Source: Pseudomonadota bacterium
GTDB taxonomy: Bacteria > Desulfobacterota > Desulfarculia > Desulfarculales > Desulfarculaceae
Length of the DNA stretch: 64,000 bases
NCBI GenBank assembly: GCA_018902755.1
Contig: JAHIQI010000051.1
Location: forward strand, 38,477 to 102,476
Reading direction: 5' to 3'
Below the pieces are notes generated by a model. It did no database searches. It had not been told where the DNA came from and was given only the letters and a program-made list of their open reading frames with translations. Position 1 is the first letter of the stretch. Each line of letters begins with the position of its first letter. This document shows, piece by piece, positions 1-8,714 of the stretch. A program made the translations under genes and the position numbers.

Positions 1-1151
1 CCCCCTGGGGCCAGGGGCTGATCCTGATCCTGTTGCAGGCCGGCGGCCTGGGCATCATGACCTTTTCCGTGGCCCTGCTGTACCTGGCCCGGCGGCGGCC
101 CGGCCCGCGCACCCACTTGGCCATTAAGGGGGCCCTGGGCCCGGTGCCCGGCGGGGAGATGGGCCGCCTGGTCTCGGATGTGCTGCTGTACGCCTTCCTG
201 CTGGAGGGGGTGGGCGCGGCGATTTTGTTCATGCGCTTTTGGGCTGATTTTTCCGCCCCCACCGCCGCGGCCCTGGCCGTGTTCCACTCCATCAGCGCCT
301 TTTGCAACGCGGGCTTCAGCCTGTTCACCGACAACCTGGTGGGCTACGCCACCGACCCCACGGTGAACCTGGTGATCCTGGGGTTGGTGGTGTTGGGCGG
401 CCTGGGCTTCGTTGTGCTCCGGGAGTTGGTGGGCCGCCTGCGCCGCTCCCCGGAAAACCCGCGCCGCCGCCTTTCGCTCCAAGCCCGCCTGGTGCTATTC
501 ACCACCGGCACCCTCATCGTGGGCGGCATGGTGGCCCTGTTGGTGGCCGAGTGGCTGGGCAAGGGCCCGGCCTGGCAGCAGGGGCCCTGGACCCTGTTGT
601 TCCAGGCGATCACCCCGCGCACCGCCGGTTTCAACACCGTTCACATGGGCCAGCTCACCAACGCCTCGCTGGTGGTTATCATGGTGCTCATGTTCATCGG
701 GGCCTCGCCGGGCTCCTGCGGCGGCGGCATTAAAACCACCACCATCGCGGTGCTCTGGGCCCTGGCGGTCAACCGCCTCAGGGGCCGCTCCGGGGCCGAG
801 GCCTGGGGGCGCACGGTGCCCGAGCGCCAGGTGGAGTTGGCCCTCTTGCTGGTGCTGGGCACCGGGGCCACCCTGTTGATCGCGGTGGTGCTGCTGTCCG
901 CCGTGGGCCTGGCCGACGGCGGCCACACGCGCGGCGACTTCATCAGCCTGGCCTTCGAGGCCACCAGCGCCCTGGGCACGGTGGGGCTGTCCCTGGGGGC
1001 CACGCCCCTGCTCACCCCGGCGGGCAAGGTGATCATCATCCTCTTGATGTTCCTGGGCCGCCTGGGGCCCCTGGCTTTCGTCTACTCCGTGGCCCAGTCC
1101 CTGCGCGACCCGGGATACCGCCTGGCCGAGGAGCGGGTGATCATGGGCTAG
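1..1151 (+). CDS. ktrB: Potassium uptake channel subunit, KtrB/TrkH family (5' end outside window)
   Basis: Membrane pore subunit of a Trk/Ktr-type K+ (or Na+/K+) uptake system. The reading frame is open from base 3 at the left edge, so the true start lies upstream; the TTG at 33 is only an internal codon. The repeated pore-loop segments of the family are visible: FCNAGFSLF near nt 300-325, ITPRTAGFNT near 608-637, the SPGSCGGGIKTTT gating-loop region near 706-743, and TSALGTVGLS near 963-992. Alternating hydrophobic helices fill the rest. The KtrA-like NAD-binding subunit follows after about 60 bp with a good ribosome binding site, so the two form a complete KtrAB-type system. The family call is firm; KtrB rather than TrkH rests on the small single-unit KtrA partner. 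Confidence 0.93.
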   Translation, partial: PWGQGLILILLQAGGLGIMTFSVALLYLARRRPGPRTHLAIKGALGPVPGGEMGRLVSDVLLYAFLLEGVGAAILFMRFWADFSAPTAAALAVFHSISAFCNAGFSLFTDNLVGYATDPTVNLVILGLVVLGGLGFVVLRELVGRLRRSPENPRRRLSLQARLVLFTTGTLIVGGMVALLVAEWLGKGPAWQQGPWTLLFQAITPRTAGFNTVHMGQLTNASLVVIMVLMFIGASPGSCGGGIKTTTIAVLWALAVNRLRGRSGAEAWGRTVPERQVELALLLVLGTGATLLIAVVLLSAVGLADGGHTRGDFISLAFEATSALGTVGLSLGATPLLTPAGKVIIILLMFLGRLGPLAFVYSVAQSLRDPGYRLAEERVIMG

Positions 1152-1210
1152 CCCTGGCAAAAGCGGGGGCCGGGAGTATGCTATTTGAATAGGCAAGTTG
1201 GGAGGTTCAG

Positions 1211-1864
1211 ATGAACCTGGCGGTTATCGGATTGGGGCAATTCGGCTCGTCCCTTGCCCTGGAGCTAAAAAAGCTGAAGCACCACGTCACGGCCATGGAC
1301 TCCGATGCCCGGGCGGTGGCCCGGGTGCAGGACGTGGTGGACCAGGCGGTGGTGGCCGACTGCACCGACCGCAGCCTCCTGGAAGAGCTGGGCCTGAACC
1401 TGGTCGACGGCGCGGTGATCAGCCTGGGCGACCACCTGGGGGCCAGCATCCTCACCACCCTGCATCTCAAGGAGATGGGGGTGGGGCGCATCGTGGCCAA
1501 GGCCGTCAGCCCGGAGCACGAAAAGATCCTCAAACGGGTGGGAGCCGGCGAGGTGGTGTTTCCCGAGCGGGACGCCGCCCAGCGCCTGGCCCGCTCCCTG
1601 GCCGACCCCAACCTGCTGGACTTCCTGCCCATCGGCGACGAGTTTTCCGTGGCCGAGCTGGCCCCGCCCAGCGCCCTGGTGGGCAAGAGCCTGGCCGAGT
1701 TGGAGCTGCGGCAAAAATACGGGGTCAACGTCATCGCGGTGCGCGAGCTGGTGCCCGAGCGCACCCATCTGGTCCCCTCTCCCGATTATGTGCTCAAGGA
1801 CAGCGACGTGCTGGTGGTGGCCGGACGCCAGGAAGATCTGGAAAGGCTGCGCCAGGCCAAGTGA
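1211..1864 (+). CDS. ktrA: KtrA-type K+ uptake regulatory subunit (TrkA-N/TrkA-C)
   Basis: Cytosolic regulatory subunit that binds nucleotide and gates the KtrB pore. The 217-aa length matches KtrA, which has one RCK unit, and not the doubled TrkA. A Rossmann motif GLGQFGSSLA sits at residues 7-16, with the acidic MDSD strand end near 31-34. The TrkA-N domain covers about 1-120 and a TrkA-C domain about 135-215. The ATG is preceded by GGGAGG at a good distance. Its stop overlaps the GTG start of the next gene (GTGA, 1861-1864), so translation of the exporter downstream is probably coupled to it. Confidence 0.94.
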   Translation: MNLAVIGLGQFGSSLALELKKLKHHVTAMDSDARAVARVQDVVDQAVVADCTDRSLLEELGLNLVDGAVISLGDHLGASILTTLHLKEMGVGRIVAKAVSPEHEKILKRVGAGEVVFPERDAAQRLARSLADPNLLDFLPIGDEFSVAELAPPSALVGKSLAELELRQKYGVNVIAVRELVPERTHLVPSPDYVLKDSDVLVVAGRQEDLERLRQAK

Positions 1865-3087
1865 CCCAACCTTCTTATCGCAGCGCCCTTTACATCCTGG
1901 GATTGACCACCTTCGTGGCCATGACCGGGGTGGGCATCATCGTGCCCTTTTTGCCTCTGTACGCCCGGGACCTGGGGGCCAACGGGGTCATGCTGGGGCT
2001 AATCTTCAGCTCCTTCTCCCTGTCGCGGGCCTTTGTGGTGCCCTGGCTGGGCGGGCTCTCCGACCGCCTGGGGCGCAAGCCCTTCATCATCGCGGGCATG
2101 GCCGGCTACGGGGTCACCTCCCTGCTTTTCATGTGGGCGGGCAGCTCCGAGGCCCTGGTCTTCACCCGCCTGTTGCAGGGCGTGTTCGCGGCCATGGTGC
2201 TGCCCATCGCCATGGCCCTGGTGGCCGACATAACCCCGGCGGGCATGGAGGGCCGATCCTTCGGGGCCTTCAACATGTTTTTCCTCATGGGCTTCGGGGT
2301 GGGGCCGGTCATCGGCGGGGCGGTCTATGAATACGCCGGGCTCAACGCCAACTTCCTGCTCATGTTCTTCCTCAGCGTGGCCGCCGCCCTCACCGTGCTC
2401 TTTTGCGTGAAGGAGCCCTCCGCCGAGCTGCGCTCCGGGGGCAAGCGGGGCCTCCGGGAGATGCTTCACCTCACCCGCGACCGGGGCTTCATGGCCATCA
2501 TGGTGGCCCGCATGGGCGCGGCGGCGGGCATGAGCTGCTTCATCTCCTTCATGCCCCTGGTGGCCACCGGCCACGGCCTGGGCACCCTGGGGGTGGGCCT
2601 GTGCCTGACCGCCAACGTGCTGGTGAGCACCGCCATGCAGCGGCCCGCCGGCAGCCTGGCCGACCGCCTGCCCCGCCTGCCCCTGGCCGCCGGAGGCCTG
2701 GGCATGGCCGGGATCATGAAGATACTCATCCCCTGGGGAAGCGACCTGACCTCCCTGATGCTCCTGTCCATGGCCGAGGGCATCTTCTCGGGCCTGGCCC
2801 TGCCCGCGCTCACCGCCATGGCCGTCAGCCGGGGCAAGCAGTTGGGCTCGGGCATGGGGCTCACCACCGGGGCCTTCACCATGGCGCTCAGCGTGGGGGT
2901 GTTCTTCGGGCCGGTGAGCGGAGGCTGGGCCGTGGACCTCAGCGGCATCAGCGGCGCGGCCCTTTGGCTGGGCGGCGGGGCCACCGTGGCCGCGGCCCTA
3001 CTCTTGTGGCTGCTCTATTCCTCGACCCAAAACGGCCACCATGGGGCCAAGGCCAAGGACCTGGTCCCGGTGGACCGCCTGCCCTAA
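1861..3087 (+). CDS. MFS transporter (multidrug/metabolite exporter type)
   Basis: Twelve-helix inner-membrane transporter of 408 aa. The start is the GTG at 1861, overlapping the ktrA stop by four bases. The open frame continues upstream to 1198, but that part is antisense-like, low-hydrophobicity sequence inside ktrA. The MFS motif A variant GLSDRLGRKPF follows the second helix, and a long cytoplasmic loop divides the two six-helix halves. The substrate is not evident; the overall pattern resembles MdtG/TetA-like drug:H+ antiporters. The last 90 bp overlap convergently with the membrane-protein gene on the other strand. Confidence 0.88.
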   Translation: MTQPSYRSALYILGLTTFVAMTGVGIIVPFLPLYARDLGANGVMLGLIFSSFSLSRAFVVPWLGGLSDRLGRKPFIIAGMAGYGVTSLLFMWAGSSEALVFTRLLQGVFAAMVLPIAMALVADITPAGMEGRSFGAFNMFFLMGFGVGPVIGGAVYEYAGLNANFLLMFFLSVAAALTVLFCVKEPSAELRSGGKRGLREMLHLTRDRGFMAIMVARMGAAAGMSCFISFMPLVATGHGLGTLGVGLCLTANVLVSTAMQRPAGSLADRLPRLPLAAGGLGMAGIMKILIPWGSDLTSLMLLSMAEGIFSGLALPALTAMAVSRGKQLGSGMGLTTGAFTMALSVGVFFGPVSGGWAVDLSGISGAALWLGGGATVAAALLLWLLYSSTQNGHHGAKAKDLVPVDRLP

Positions 3088-3792
3088 GAGCCGCCCCGCC
3101 CAGAGCAGACAGCCCATGGAAAGAAGCAACTCGGCGGGCTCCTGGTCCCGCCAGACGATCACCCGGCCGATGGCGAAGTTCTCGCCCCCGAAGATCGCCG
3201 CCAAGAGCACGTCGCCCCAAATGAAGTAAGAATAGATCAGAAACACCGGCAGGAAGTACAGGGTCAGGGCGCAAGGCGGAACCAGGCCGTCCGCCAGGGA
3301 GCGCAGCAGAGGGCTCAGCCCCGGCCTGGCCAGGAGCTTGTCCTTGACCAGCCAGCCCAGGGACAGTACCAGTCCCGCCAGCATGTACATGGTGTGCAGG
3401 CAATACTGAACCGGCCTCAGGTTGTGCAGCGACACCTCGCGCTGAACGTTGTAGCGGGCGAAAAACTGCGGCAGATGGTAGCCCAGGATGCGCTCGCCCC
3501 AGCTGATCTCGTCACCGGCCACCAGCAAGAAGCCCAGGCCCAGCAACAGCGCCGCCCCGGCGTGCCAGGCCAGGCCCGAGGTCCTGAAGCGCAGGGCGGC
3601 CCACAGGCTCAACAGCCCCGCCGCCGCGTAGCAACAGAACTGGACGTTCTCCAGGGGGCCGTCTTCCTGAATCATGGCGTGATAGTAGGCTGGGGCGTAA
3701 ATCTTGATCCCCACCATAACCAGGGCCAAGGCCAGGGGTAGGCCAAAAATAATCCATGGCCAGGGCCGATCGGCCTGGTCGCTGTGCGTCAT
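2998..3792 (-). CDS. Uncharacterised multi-pass membrane protein (GDEISWGER motif)
   Basis: About 264 aa with six or seven hydrophobic helices. The start chosen is the ATG at 3792 (MTHSDQAD), ten codons inside the longest frame. A short conserved-looking segment, GDEISWGERILGY, lies between helices three and four and is followed by an N-Q/R-E-x-S-L-H-N pattern. I recall a family of uncharacterised bacterial membrane proteins with a similar 'E-E-I-S-W-G-Q-R' signature but no assigned function. The 3' end overlaps the MFS gene by 90 bp in convergent orientation; the membrane-like coding pattern continues to the stop, so the overlap looks real. Confidence 0.72.
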   Translation of the reverse strand: MTHSDQADRPWPWIIFGLPLALALVMVGIKIYAPAYYHAMIQEDGPLENVQFCCYAAAGLLSLWAALRFRTSGLAWHAGAALLLGLGFLLVAGDEISWGERILGYHLPQFFARYNVQREVSLHNLRPVQYCLHTMYMLAGLVLSLGWLVKDKLLARPGLSPLLRSLADGLVPPCALTLYFLPVFLIYSYFIWGDVLLAAIFGGENFAIGRVIVWRDQEPAELLLSMGCLLWAGRLLGQAVHRDQVLGLGPMVAVLGRGIEQPQE

Positions 3793-4008
3793 GTTGTTCC
3801 CACTTCCGGGCCGGCTTCGCACCGGCCCTCCCGCGGACCAAGCGGGAGCGTGTTGAATTCGCCCGCCGCAAGCGTGCGGAGGGGACAGGCGGGTTCATAT
3901 TATGCCGAGGGGGGCCGGGTTGTCCAGGTTGCTTGCCCCGCCGCCGCCCGCCCCGGACGCGGCCATGGCTTTCGGCCCTTATAAGGCTGAATCCCAACTC
4001 ACCCCTCC

Positions 4009-4037
4009 TTGACTTTCCTCCACCCCCGCAGTAGATT
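4009..4037 (+). promoter_or_regulatory. Putative sigma-70 promoter of gatB
   Basis: TTGACT (4009-4014) and TAGATT (4032-4037) are separated by 17 bp and lie about 45 bp before the gatB ATG. They sit at the end of a 287-bp spacer (3793-4079) that otherwise holds nothing recognisable. This is a pattern match by eye. Confidence 0.5.
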
Positions 4038-4079
4038 CTTTGCTTGACCTACAACTACAGTTAAGTTCAGGAAACCGCG

Positions 4080-5519
4080 ATGGAATACGAAGCGGTCATG
4101 GGGCTGGAGGTCCACGCCCAGCTCCTCACCGAGTCCAAAATTTTCTGCGGCTGCTCCACCAAGTTCGGCGCGCCGCCCAACACCCACGTCTGCCCGGTGT
4201 GCCTGGGCATGCCCGGTGTGCTGCCGGTCTTGAACGAGCGGGTGGTGGAGTTCACCATCCGGGCCGGGCTGGCCACCAATTGCGCGGTGCAGCCCAAGAG
4301 CGTATGGGCCCGTAAAAACTACTTTTACCCCGACCTTCCCAAGGACTACCAGATCAGCCAATACGAGCTGCCCATCTGCCTAGACGGCTGGCTGTACATC
4401 CAGGTGGAGGGTCAGGAAAAGCGCCGCATCGGCATCACCCGCATCCACATGGAAGAGGACGCGGGCAAGCTGATCCACGACCCGGCCCAGCCGGTGAGCT
4501 ACGTGGACTACAACCGCACCGGCGTGCCGCTCATGGAGTTGGTCAGCGAGCCGGACTTGCGCACTCCCGCCGAGGCGGGGGCCTATCTCCGGGCCCTGCG
4601 CGACATCCTGGTCTATCTGGAGGTCTGCGACGGCAACATGGAGGAAGGCTCCTTCCGCTGCGACGCCAACGTGAGCCTTCGGCCCGTGGGCCAAAAGGAG
4701 CTGGGCACCAAGGCCGAGCTGAAGAACATGAACTCCTTCCGGGGAGTGGAGCGGGCCCTGGAGTACGAGATTCGCCGCCAGCGGGCCATCCTGGACGAGG
4801 GCGGCAAGGTGAAGCAGGAGACCCGCCTGTGGGACCCGGACCAGGGCAAGAGCTTCGGCATGCGGGGCAAGGAAGAGGCCCACGACTACCGCTACATGCC
4901 CGACCCGGACCTGCTGCCCCTTCTGGTGGACGAGGCCTGGGTGGAGCGGGTGCGCGGCGAGTTGCCCGAGTTGCCCGAGGCCAAGCGGGCGCGCTTCATG
5001 GCCGACTACGGCCTGAACGACTACGACGCCGGGGTGTTGACCTCAGAGCCAGCACTGGCCAAGTATTTCGAAGATGTTGTTAATAAAGGAGCTAAGCCAA
5101 AGACCTCAGCCAATTGGATACAAGGTGAATTGCTAGGATTAATGAATGAAAAGGGTGTTCCCATACCCGAATTTGAAAGTACGATTTCCGCGCCAACTTC
5201 GGCTGGTCTTTACAAGATGATAGACGACGGTTCCATAAGCGGAAAAATGGGCAAATCAGTTTATGTCAAAATGATTGAAACTGGAAAAACTGCGCAGGAA
5301 ATCGTTGACGAAGAAGGTTTGCAGCAGGTGAGCGACGAGGGCGAGTTGGAGGCCATGCTCCAGGAGATCTTCGCGGCCAACCCGGACGAGGTGGAGGCCT
5401 TCAAGGGCGGCAAGAAAAAGCTCATGGGCTTTTTCGTGGGCCAGGTCATGCAAAAGACCAAGGGCCAGGCCAACCCCAAGCTGGTCAACAAGCTCATCAA
5501 CAAGCTTTTGGGAGGCTAA
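4080..5519 (+). CDS. gatB: Asp-tRNA(Asn)/Glu-tRNA(Gln) amidotransferase subunit B
   Basis: Subunit of GatCAB, which amidates mischarged Glu-tRNA(Gln) or Asp-tRNA(Asn). It has the full family length of 479 aa. The N-terminal catalytic cradle shows GLEVHAQL, the zinc-site cysteines CGCS...CPVCLGMPG near 23-43, and SEPDLRTPAEA. The helical and YqeY-like tail ends with GQVMQKTKGQANP. gatA and gatC are not adjacent. Bases about 5042-5322 (residues about 322-414) are strikingly AT-rich with different codon choice, while the protein stays family-like; see findings. mtnA follows with its start 3 bp after the stop. Confidence 0.97.
   Translation: MEYEAVMGLEVHAQLLTESKIFCGCSTKFGAPPNTHVCPVCLGMPGVLPVLNERVVEFTIRAGLATNCAVQPKSVWARKNYFYPDLPKDYQISQYELPICLDGWLYIQVEGQEKRRIGITRIHMEEDAGKLIHDPAQPVSYVDYNRTGVPLMELVSEPDLRTPAEAGAYLRALRDILVYLEVCDGNMEEGSFRCDANVSLRPVGQKELGTKAELKNMNSFRGVERALEYEIRRQRAILDEGGKVKQETRLWDPDQGKSFGMRGKEEAHDYRYMPDPDLLPLLVDEAWVERVRGELPELPEAKRARFMADYGLNDYDAGVLTSEPALAKYFEDVVNKGAKPKTSANWIQGELLGLMNEKGVPIPEFESTISAPTSAGLYKMIDDGSISGKMGKSVYVKMIETGKTAQEIVDEEGLQQVSDEGELEAMLQEIFAANPDEVEAFKGGKKKLMGFFVGQVMQKTKGQANPKLVNKLINKLLGG
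5042..5322 (+). other. AT-rich recombination-like tract inside gatB
   Basis: By hand count, bases 5101-5280 are about 41% G+C, against about 67% in the following line (5341-5400). Codons such as ATA, TTA, AAA, GAA and AAT suddenly dominate and then stop abruptly. The reading frame is intact and the residues fit GatB (ANWIQGELL and onward). This looks like a gene-conversion segment from a lower-G+C gatB and not a mobile element. Confidence 0.7.
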
Positions 5520-5521
5520 CG

Positions 5522-6562
5522 GTGGTCCCCACCCTGTATTGGCAAGACGACGTGGTGATGATCCTGGACCAGCGCAAGCTGCCCGCCAGGACCACCTTCA
5601 TCGCCTGCCGGGACATGAAGCGGGTGATCTACTGCATCCAGACCCTGGCGGTGCGCGGGGCCCCGGCCATCGGCATCGCCGCGGCCATGGGCCTGGTCCT
5701 GGCGGCCAAGGCCGTCAAGGTGAAGGACCCGGCCAAGTGGATGGAGCGCTTCGCGGTCCAGGCCGAAATCATGCGCGCGGCCCGGCCCACGGCGGTGAAC
5801 CTGGGCTGGGCGGTGGACCGCATTCTGGCCCTGGCCGCCGCCGCGCCCCAAGACGCGCCCACCATCCTGGCCATGCTGCGCCGCGAGAGCGAGATGATGC
5901 TGGCCGAGGACGTGGCCATCAACCGGGCCATGGGCCGTCACGGCAACAAGCTGGTGCCCAAGCGGGCCACCATCCTCACCCACTGCAACGCCGGCTCCCT
6001 GGCCACCGGGGGCTACGGCACAGCCCTGGGCGTGGTGCGGGCGGCGGCCGAGGCGGGCAAGAAGATCAAGGTCATCGCCGACGAGACCAGGCCCCTGTTG
6101 CAGGGGGCCCGGCTCACCGCCTGGGAGATGGTGGACGAGGGCATACCCGTGGCCGTGGCCGTGGACGGCGCGGTGGGCGCCCTGATGAGCAAGGGCCTGG
6201 TGGACCTTTGCGTGGTGGGGGCTGATCGCATCGCGGCCAACGGAGACGTGGCCAACAAGATCGGCACCTTCAACGTGGCCCTGCAAGCCCGCCGTCATGG
6301 AGTGCCCTTCTACGTGGCCGCCCCGCTGAGCACCGTGGATATGGACACCCCCAGCGGAGACCTGATACCCATAGAGGAGCGCGACCCCGCCGAGGTGCTC
6401 GCCTTTGCCGGCAGCCGCGCCGCACTCGGAGCCGAGGCCATCAACCTGGCCTTCGACGTGACCCCTAACGACCTGGTCAGCGCCATCATCACCGAGGTGG
6501 GCGTACTCAGGCCGCCGTTTAACCGCAGCCTGGCCGCGGCCAAGGCCCAGAGTTTAACTTAG
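5522..6562 (+). CDS. mtnA: S-methyl-5-thioribose-1-phosphate isomerase
   Basis: Methionine-salvage enzyme converting methylthioribose-1-phosphate to methylthioribulose-1-phosphate. It is 346 aa from a GTG start at 5522, with the GGGAGG ribosome binding site inside the end of gatB. The active-site cysteine is C155 in HCNAGSLATGGYGTALG and the catalytic aspartate is D235 in GADRIAANGD, matching the spacing known in the family (Cys160/Asp240 in Bacillus). RGAPAIG, typical of the N-terminal domain, is near residue 44. It probably shares a transcript with gatB and ilvE. In anaerobes MtnA can also serve salvage of 5'-deoxyadenosine by-products; the sequence cannot separate these roles. Confidence 0.96.
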   Translation: MVPTLYWQDDVVMILDQRKLPARTTFIACRDMKRVIYCIQTLAVRGAPAIGIAAAMGLVLAAKAVKVKDPAKWMERFAVQAEIMRAARPTAVNLGWAVDRILALAAAAPQDAPTILAMLRRESEMMLAEDVAINRAMGRHGNKLVPKRATILTHCNAGSLATGGYGTALGVVRAAAEAGKKIKVIADETRPLLQGARLTAWEMVDEGIPVAVAVDGAVGALMSKGLVDLCVVGADRIAANGDVANKIGTFNVALQARRHGVPFYVAAPLSTVDMDTPSGDLIPIEERDPAEVLAFAGSRAALGAEAINLAFDVTPNDLVSAIITEVGVLRPPFNRSLAAAKAQSLT

Positions 6563-6579
6563 CCCTTTGGGAGAGCGCC

Positions 6580-7653
6580 ATGGAGTGTAGAAAAGAACTG
6601 CTGCCCGCCGACAGCTGCAAGCCCAAGCCGGCCGACGAGTCCGCCCTTGGTTTCGGCCAGATCTTCTGCGACCACATGTTCCAGCTGGACTACGACAAGG
6701 GCCAGGGCTGGCACGATGCCCGCATCGTCCCCTTCGCCCCCCTGTCCCTGTCCCCGGCCGCCCTGGTGCTGCACTACGGCCAGGAAGTCTTCGAGGGCCT
6801 CAAGGCCTACCGGGGCGTGGACGGCGGCATCTACATGTTCCGGCCACGGGCCAACATCGAGCGCATGAACCGCTCCAACCGCCGCCTGTGCATCCCCGAG
6901 CTGCCGGTGGAGGAGTCCCTGGAGCACCTGTTCGAGCTGGTCAAGACCGAGCACGAGTGGGTGCCCACCCTGGAGGGCACCAGCCTCTACATCCGGCCCA
7001 CGGTCATCGCCACCGAGGCCTGCCTGGGGGTCAAGGTCAGCTCCAAGTACCTCTACTTCGTCATCATGGGGCCGGTGGGGGCCTACTACCCCGAGGGCTT
7101 CAACCCGGTGCGGATCTACGTGGAGGAAACCTACGTGCGCGCCTCGGTGGGCGGCGTGGGCGAGGCCAAGACCATGGGCAACTACGCAGCCAGCCTGTTG
7201 GCCGCCGAGGAGGCCCACGCCAAGGGCTTCACCCAGGTGCTGTGGCTGGACGCCTGCGACAAGAAGAGCATCGAGGAAGTGGGCACCATGAACATGTTCT
7301 TCGTCATCGACGGCGAGATCATCACCAGCCCGCTGCACGGCTCCATACTGCCCGGCATCACCCGTGACTCGGTGCTCACCCTGTGCCGCCACTGGGGCCT
7401 CAAGGTCAGCGAGCGCAAGCTGACCATCGACGAGGTCATCGAGGCCCAGGCCGCGGGCAAACTGGAAGAGGCCTTCGGCACCGGCACCGCCGCGGTGATC
7501 AGCCCGGTGGGGGCCATCCACTACCAGGGCACCGACTACGCCGTGGCCGACGGCCAGACCGGCCCGGTCAGCATGAGGCTCTACGACGAGCTCACCGGCA
7601 TCCAGCTCGGCAAGCGCCCCGACCCCTTCGGCTGGGTGGTCAAGGTCAAGTAG
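6580..7653 (+). CDS. ilvE: Branched-chain amino acid aminotransferase (class IV PLP)
   Basis: Transfers the amino group between glutamate and the keto acids of Leu, Ile and Val. The 357-aa length and the N-terminal layout (LGFGQIFCDHMF, then HYGQEVFEGLKAYRG) match the longer, eukaryote-like BCAT branch. The PLP-binding lysine is K197 in GEAKTMGNYAAS, and EVGTMNMFF and GTAAVISPVG are the usual downstream active-site blocks. It is preceded by GGGAGAG 8 bp before the ATG, 17 bp after mtnA, and followed by a strong intrinsic terminator. Confidence 0.96.
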   Translation: MECRKELLPADSCKPKPADESALGFGQIFCDHMFQLDYDKGQGWHDARIVPFAPLSLSPAALVLHYGQEVFEGLKAYRGVDGGIYMFRPRANIERMNRSNRRLCIPELPVEESLEHLFELVKTEHEWVPTLEGTSLYIRPTVIATEACLGVKVSSKYLYFVIMGPVGAYYPEGFNPVRIYVEETYVRASVGGVGEAKTMGNYAASLLAAEEAHAKGFTQVLWLDACDKKSIEEVGTMNMFFVIDGEIITSPLHGSILPGITRDSVLTLCRHWGLKVSERKLTIDEVIEAQAAGKLEEAFGTGTAAVISPVGAIHYQGTDYAVADGQTGPVSMRLYDELTGIQLGKRPDPFGWVVKVK

Positions 7654-7676
7654 CCCCGACCCGCCTTAAAAGCACA

Positions 7677-7712
7677 AGCCCCCGCCCGGTATCGGGCGGG
7701 GGCTTTTTATTT
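7677..7712 (+). terminator. Rho-independent terminator after ilvE
   Basis: Perfect 12-bp stem (7677-7688 with 7693-7704) around a GTAT loop, followed by a T-rich run. It lies 24 bp past the ilvE stop. Confidence 0.93.
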
Positions 7713-8142
7713 GGGCGACGCGATAGCCGGTATGAGTCACCCCCTCTTGTCGTTGCGAGCCGCTCAGCGGCGAAGCAATCTCCGCGCGCAGCAGGCGCAC
7801 CCGATAAGGCTGCAAAGCCGGAGCGGAGTACATCCGCCCCGCTCCTTGCCTCTAGCCAATAGCCGTCATTGCGAACAGCGGCGGAGGCAAGGGTTAGGAA
7901 AATAATGGCGGCAACTCCCGCCGCTGTGTGGCAATCTTCCCCTTCCCTCGTCATGCCTGCGTTGGCCAGACATGGCCGCACCGTCCGCTATGCCCCAACC
8001 CATCCCGCCCGGGGGAAGGCGAAGATCACCACGTCGCATCTCTTGCGAGATGCTCCTCGTGATGACGGCTATTGCTGGATTGGCTTAATTCAGAGTCGTG
8101 TAGGTTGGCGTAGAGGGCGAAGCCCGAAACCCAACAATTCCC
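7713..8142. repeat. Gene-free spacer with degenerate REP-like repeats
   Basis: No convincing gene was found in these 430 bp. Two or three relics of the common 'CGTTGCGAG-n-CGAAGCAATC' type of dispersed repeat are visible: 7749-7780 in + orientation (TCGTTGCGAGCCGCTC, then GCGGCGAAGCAATCT), a degenerate copy at 7864-7891 (CGTCATTGCGAACAGCGG), and an inverted copy at about 8022-8069 ending CTCCTCGTGATGACGG. Together they form an imperfect inverted pair around about 240 bp of non-coding sequence. Confidence 0.5.
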
Positions 8143-8589
8143 TCATACGTAACGAGCCTTGTCCTTGGTCTCCTCGAAGAATTGCTCCACCCCCACCTCG
8201 GCCATGCGGCGGTTCATGGCTATCCAGCGCTTTTCCAGGTGCGGGTCGAAGTTGGTCTTGCCGCAGGGGAACTCGTCGCACTGAAAGCAGAAGTCCACGC
8301 CCTTGGCCTGCCAACACTTGGCCACGCCGCAGTCGGGCCACAGGCACTGGTCCTGACGGCACCCGGCGCAGCTTGGCCCGGCCATGTAGTCCAGCAGCCG
8401 CTCAAAGGCCGGGTAGTCTTTCATCTCCGGCAAAAAGGCGCTGAAGCGCTCGGCATAGATCCCGAAGTTGCCCAGCCGCTTCTTAAGCTCGGCGGCGTGA
8501 TGGCCCAGCTCGCCGTCTTTGAAGGCAAAGCACTTGGCGCAGGACAGGCCGCACGGGGCCAGGCGCTTGATTATCTCGGAGTATTGCAT
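8143..8589 (-). CDS. DUF3795-like cysteine-rich protein
   Basis: Small 148-aa cytosolic protein with a metal-site layout. The N-terminus carries C13-x3-C17-x2-C20 (PCGLSCAKC), and the second half has SCAGCR, DQCLWPDC, KCWQ and FCFQCDEFPC. This cysteine spacing and the D-F-C-F-x-C-x-E-F-P-C ending match DUF3795 proteins of anaerobes, which have no established function and are presumed to bind zinc or an iron-sulfur cluster. It starts at an ATG after GGGGGTGA. It stands alone, between the REP-like spacer and the structured repeat that follows engB. Confidence 0.85.
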   Translation of the reverse strand: MQYSEIIKRLAPCGLSCAKCFAFKDGELGHHAAELKKRLGNFGIYAERFSAFLPEMKDYPAFERLLDYMAGPSCAGCRQDQCLWPDCGVAKCWQAKGVDFCFQCDEFPCGKTNFDPHLEKRWIAMNRRMAEVGVEQFFEETKDKARYV

Positions 8590-8714
8590 CGCTCACCCCC
8601 ACAGGCTTAGACATGACGGACGCCCCGTTCCGGGCACCCGCTTTCTTATATCATCACACCTTGATTGAAATGAGACAATCTCTGCCCTGGGAATGGGCAC
8701 CTGAAGACCTCCCC

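Noticed and set aside
1198..1860. N-terminal extension of the MFS gene
   Set aside because: The extension lies inside ktrA in another frame and lacks hydrophobic helices; GTG 1861 overlaps the ktrA stop in the usual coupled manner.
5042..5322. Mobile element or inserted gene inside gatB
   Set aside because: The frame and GatB residues are preserved across the AT-rich tract and no ends or repeats are seen; homologous replacement explains it better.
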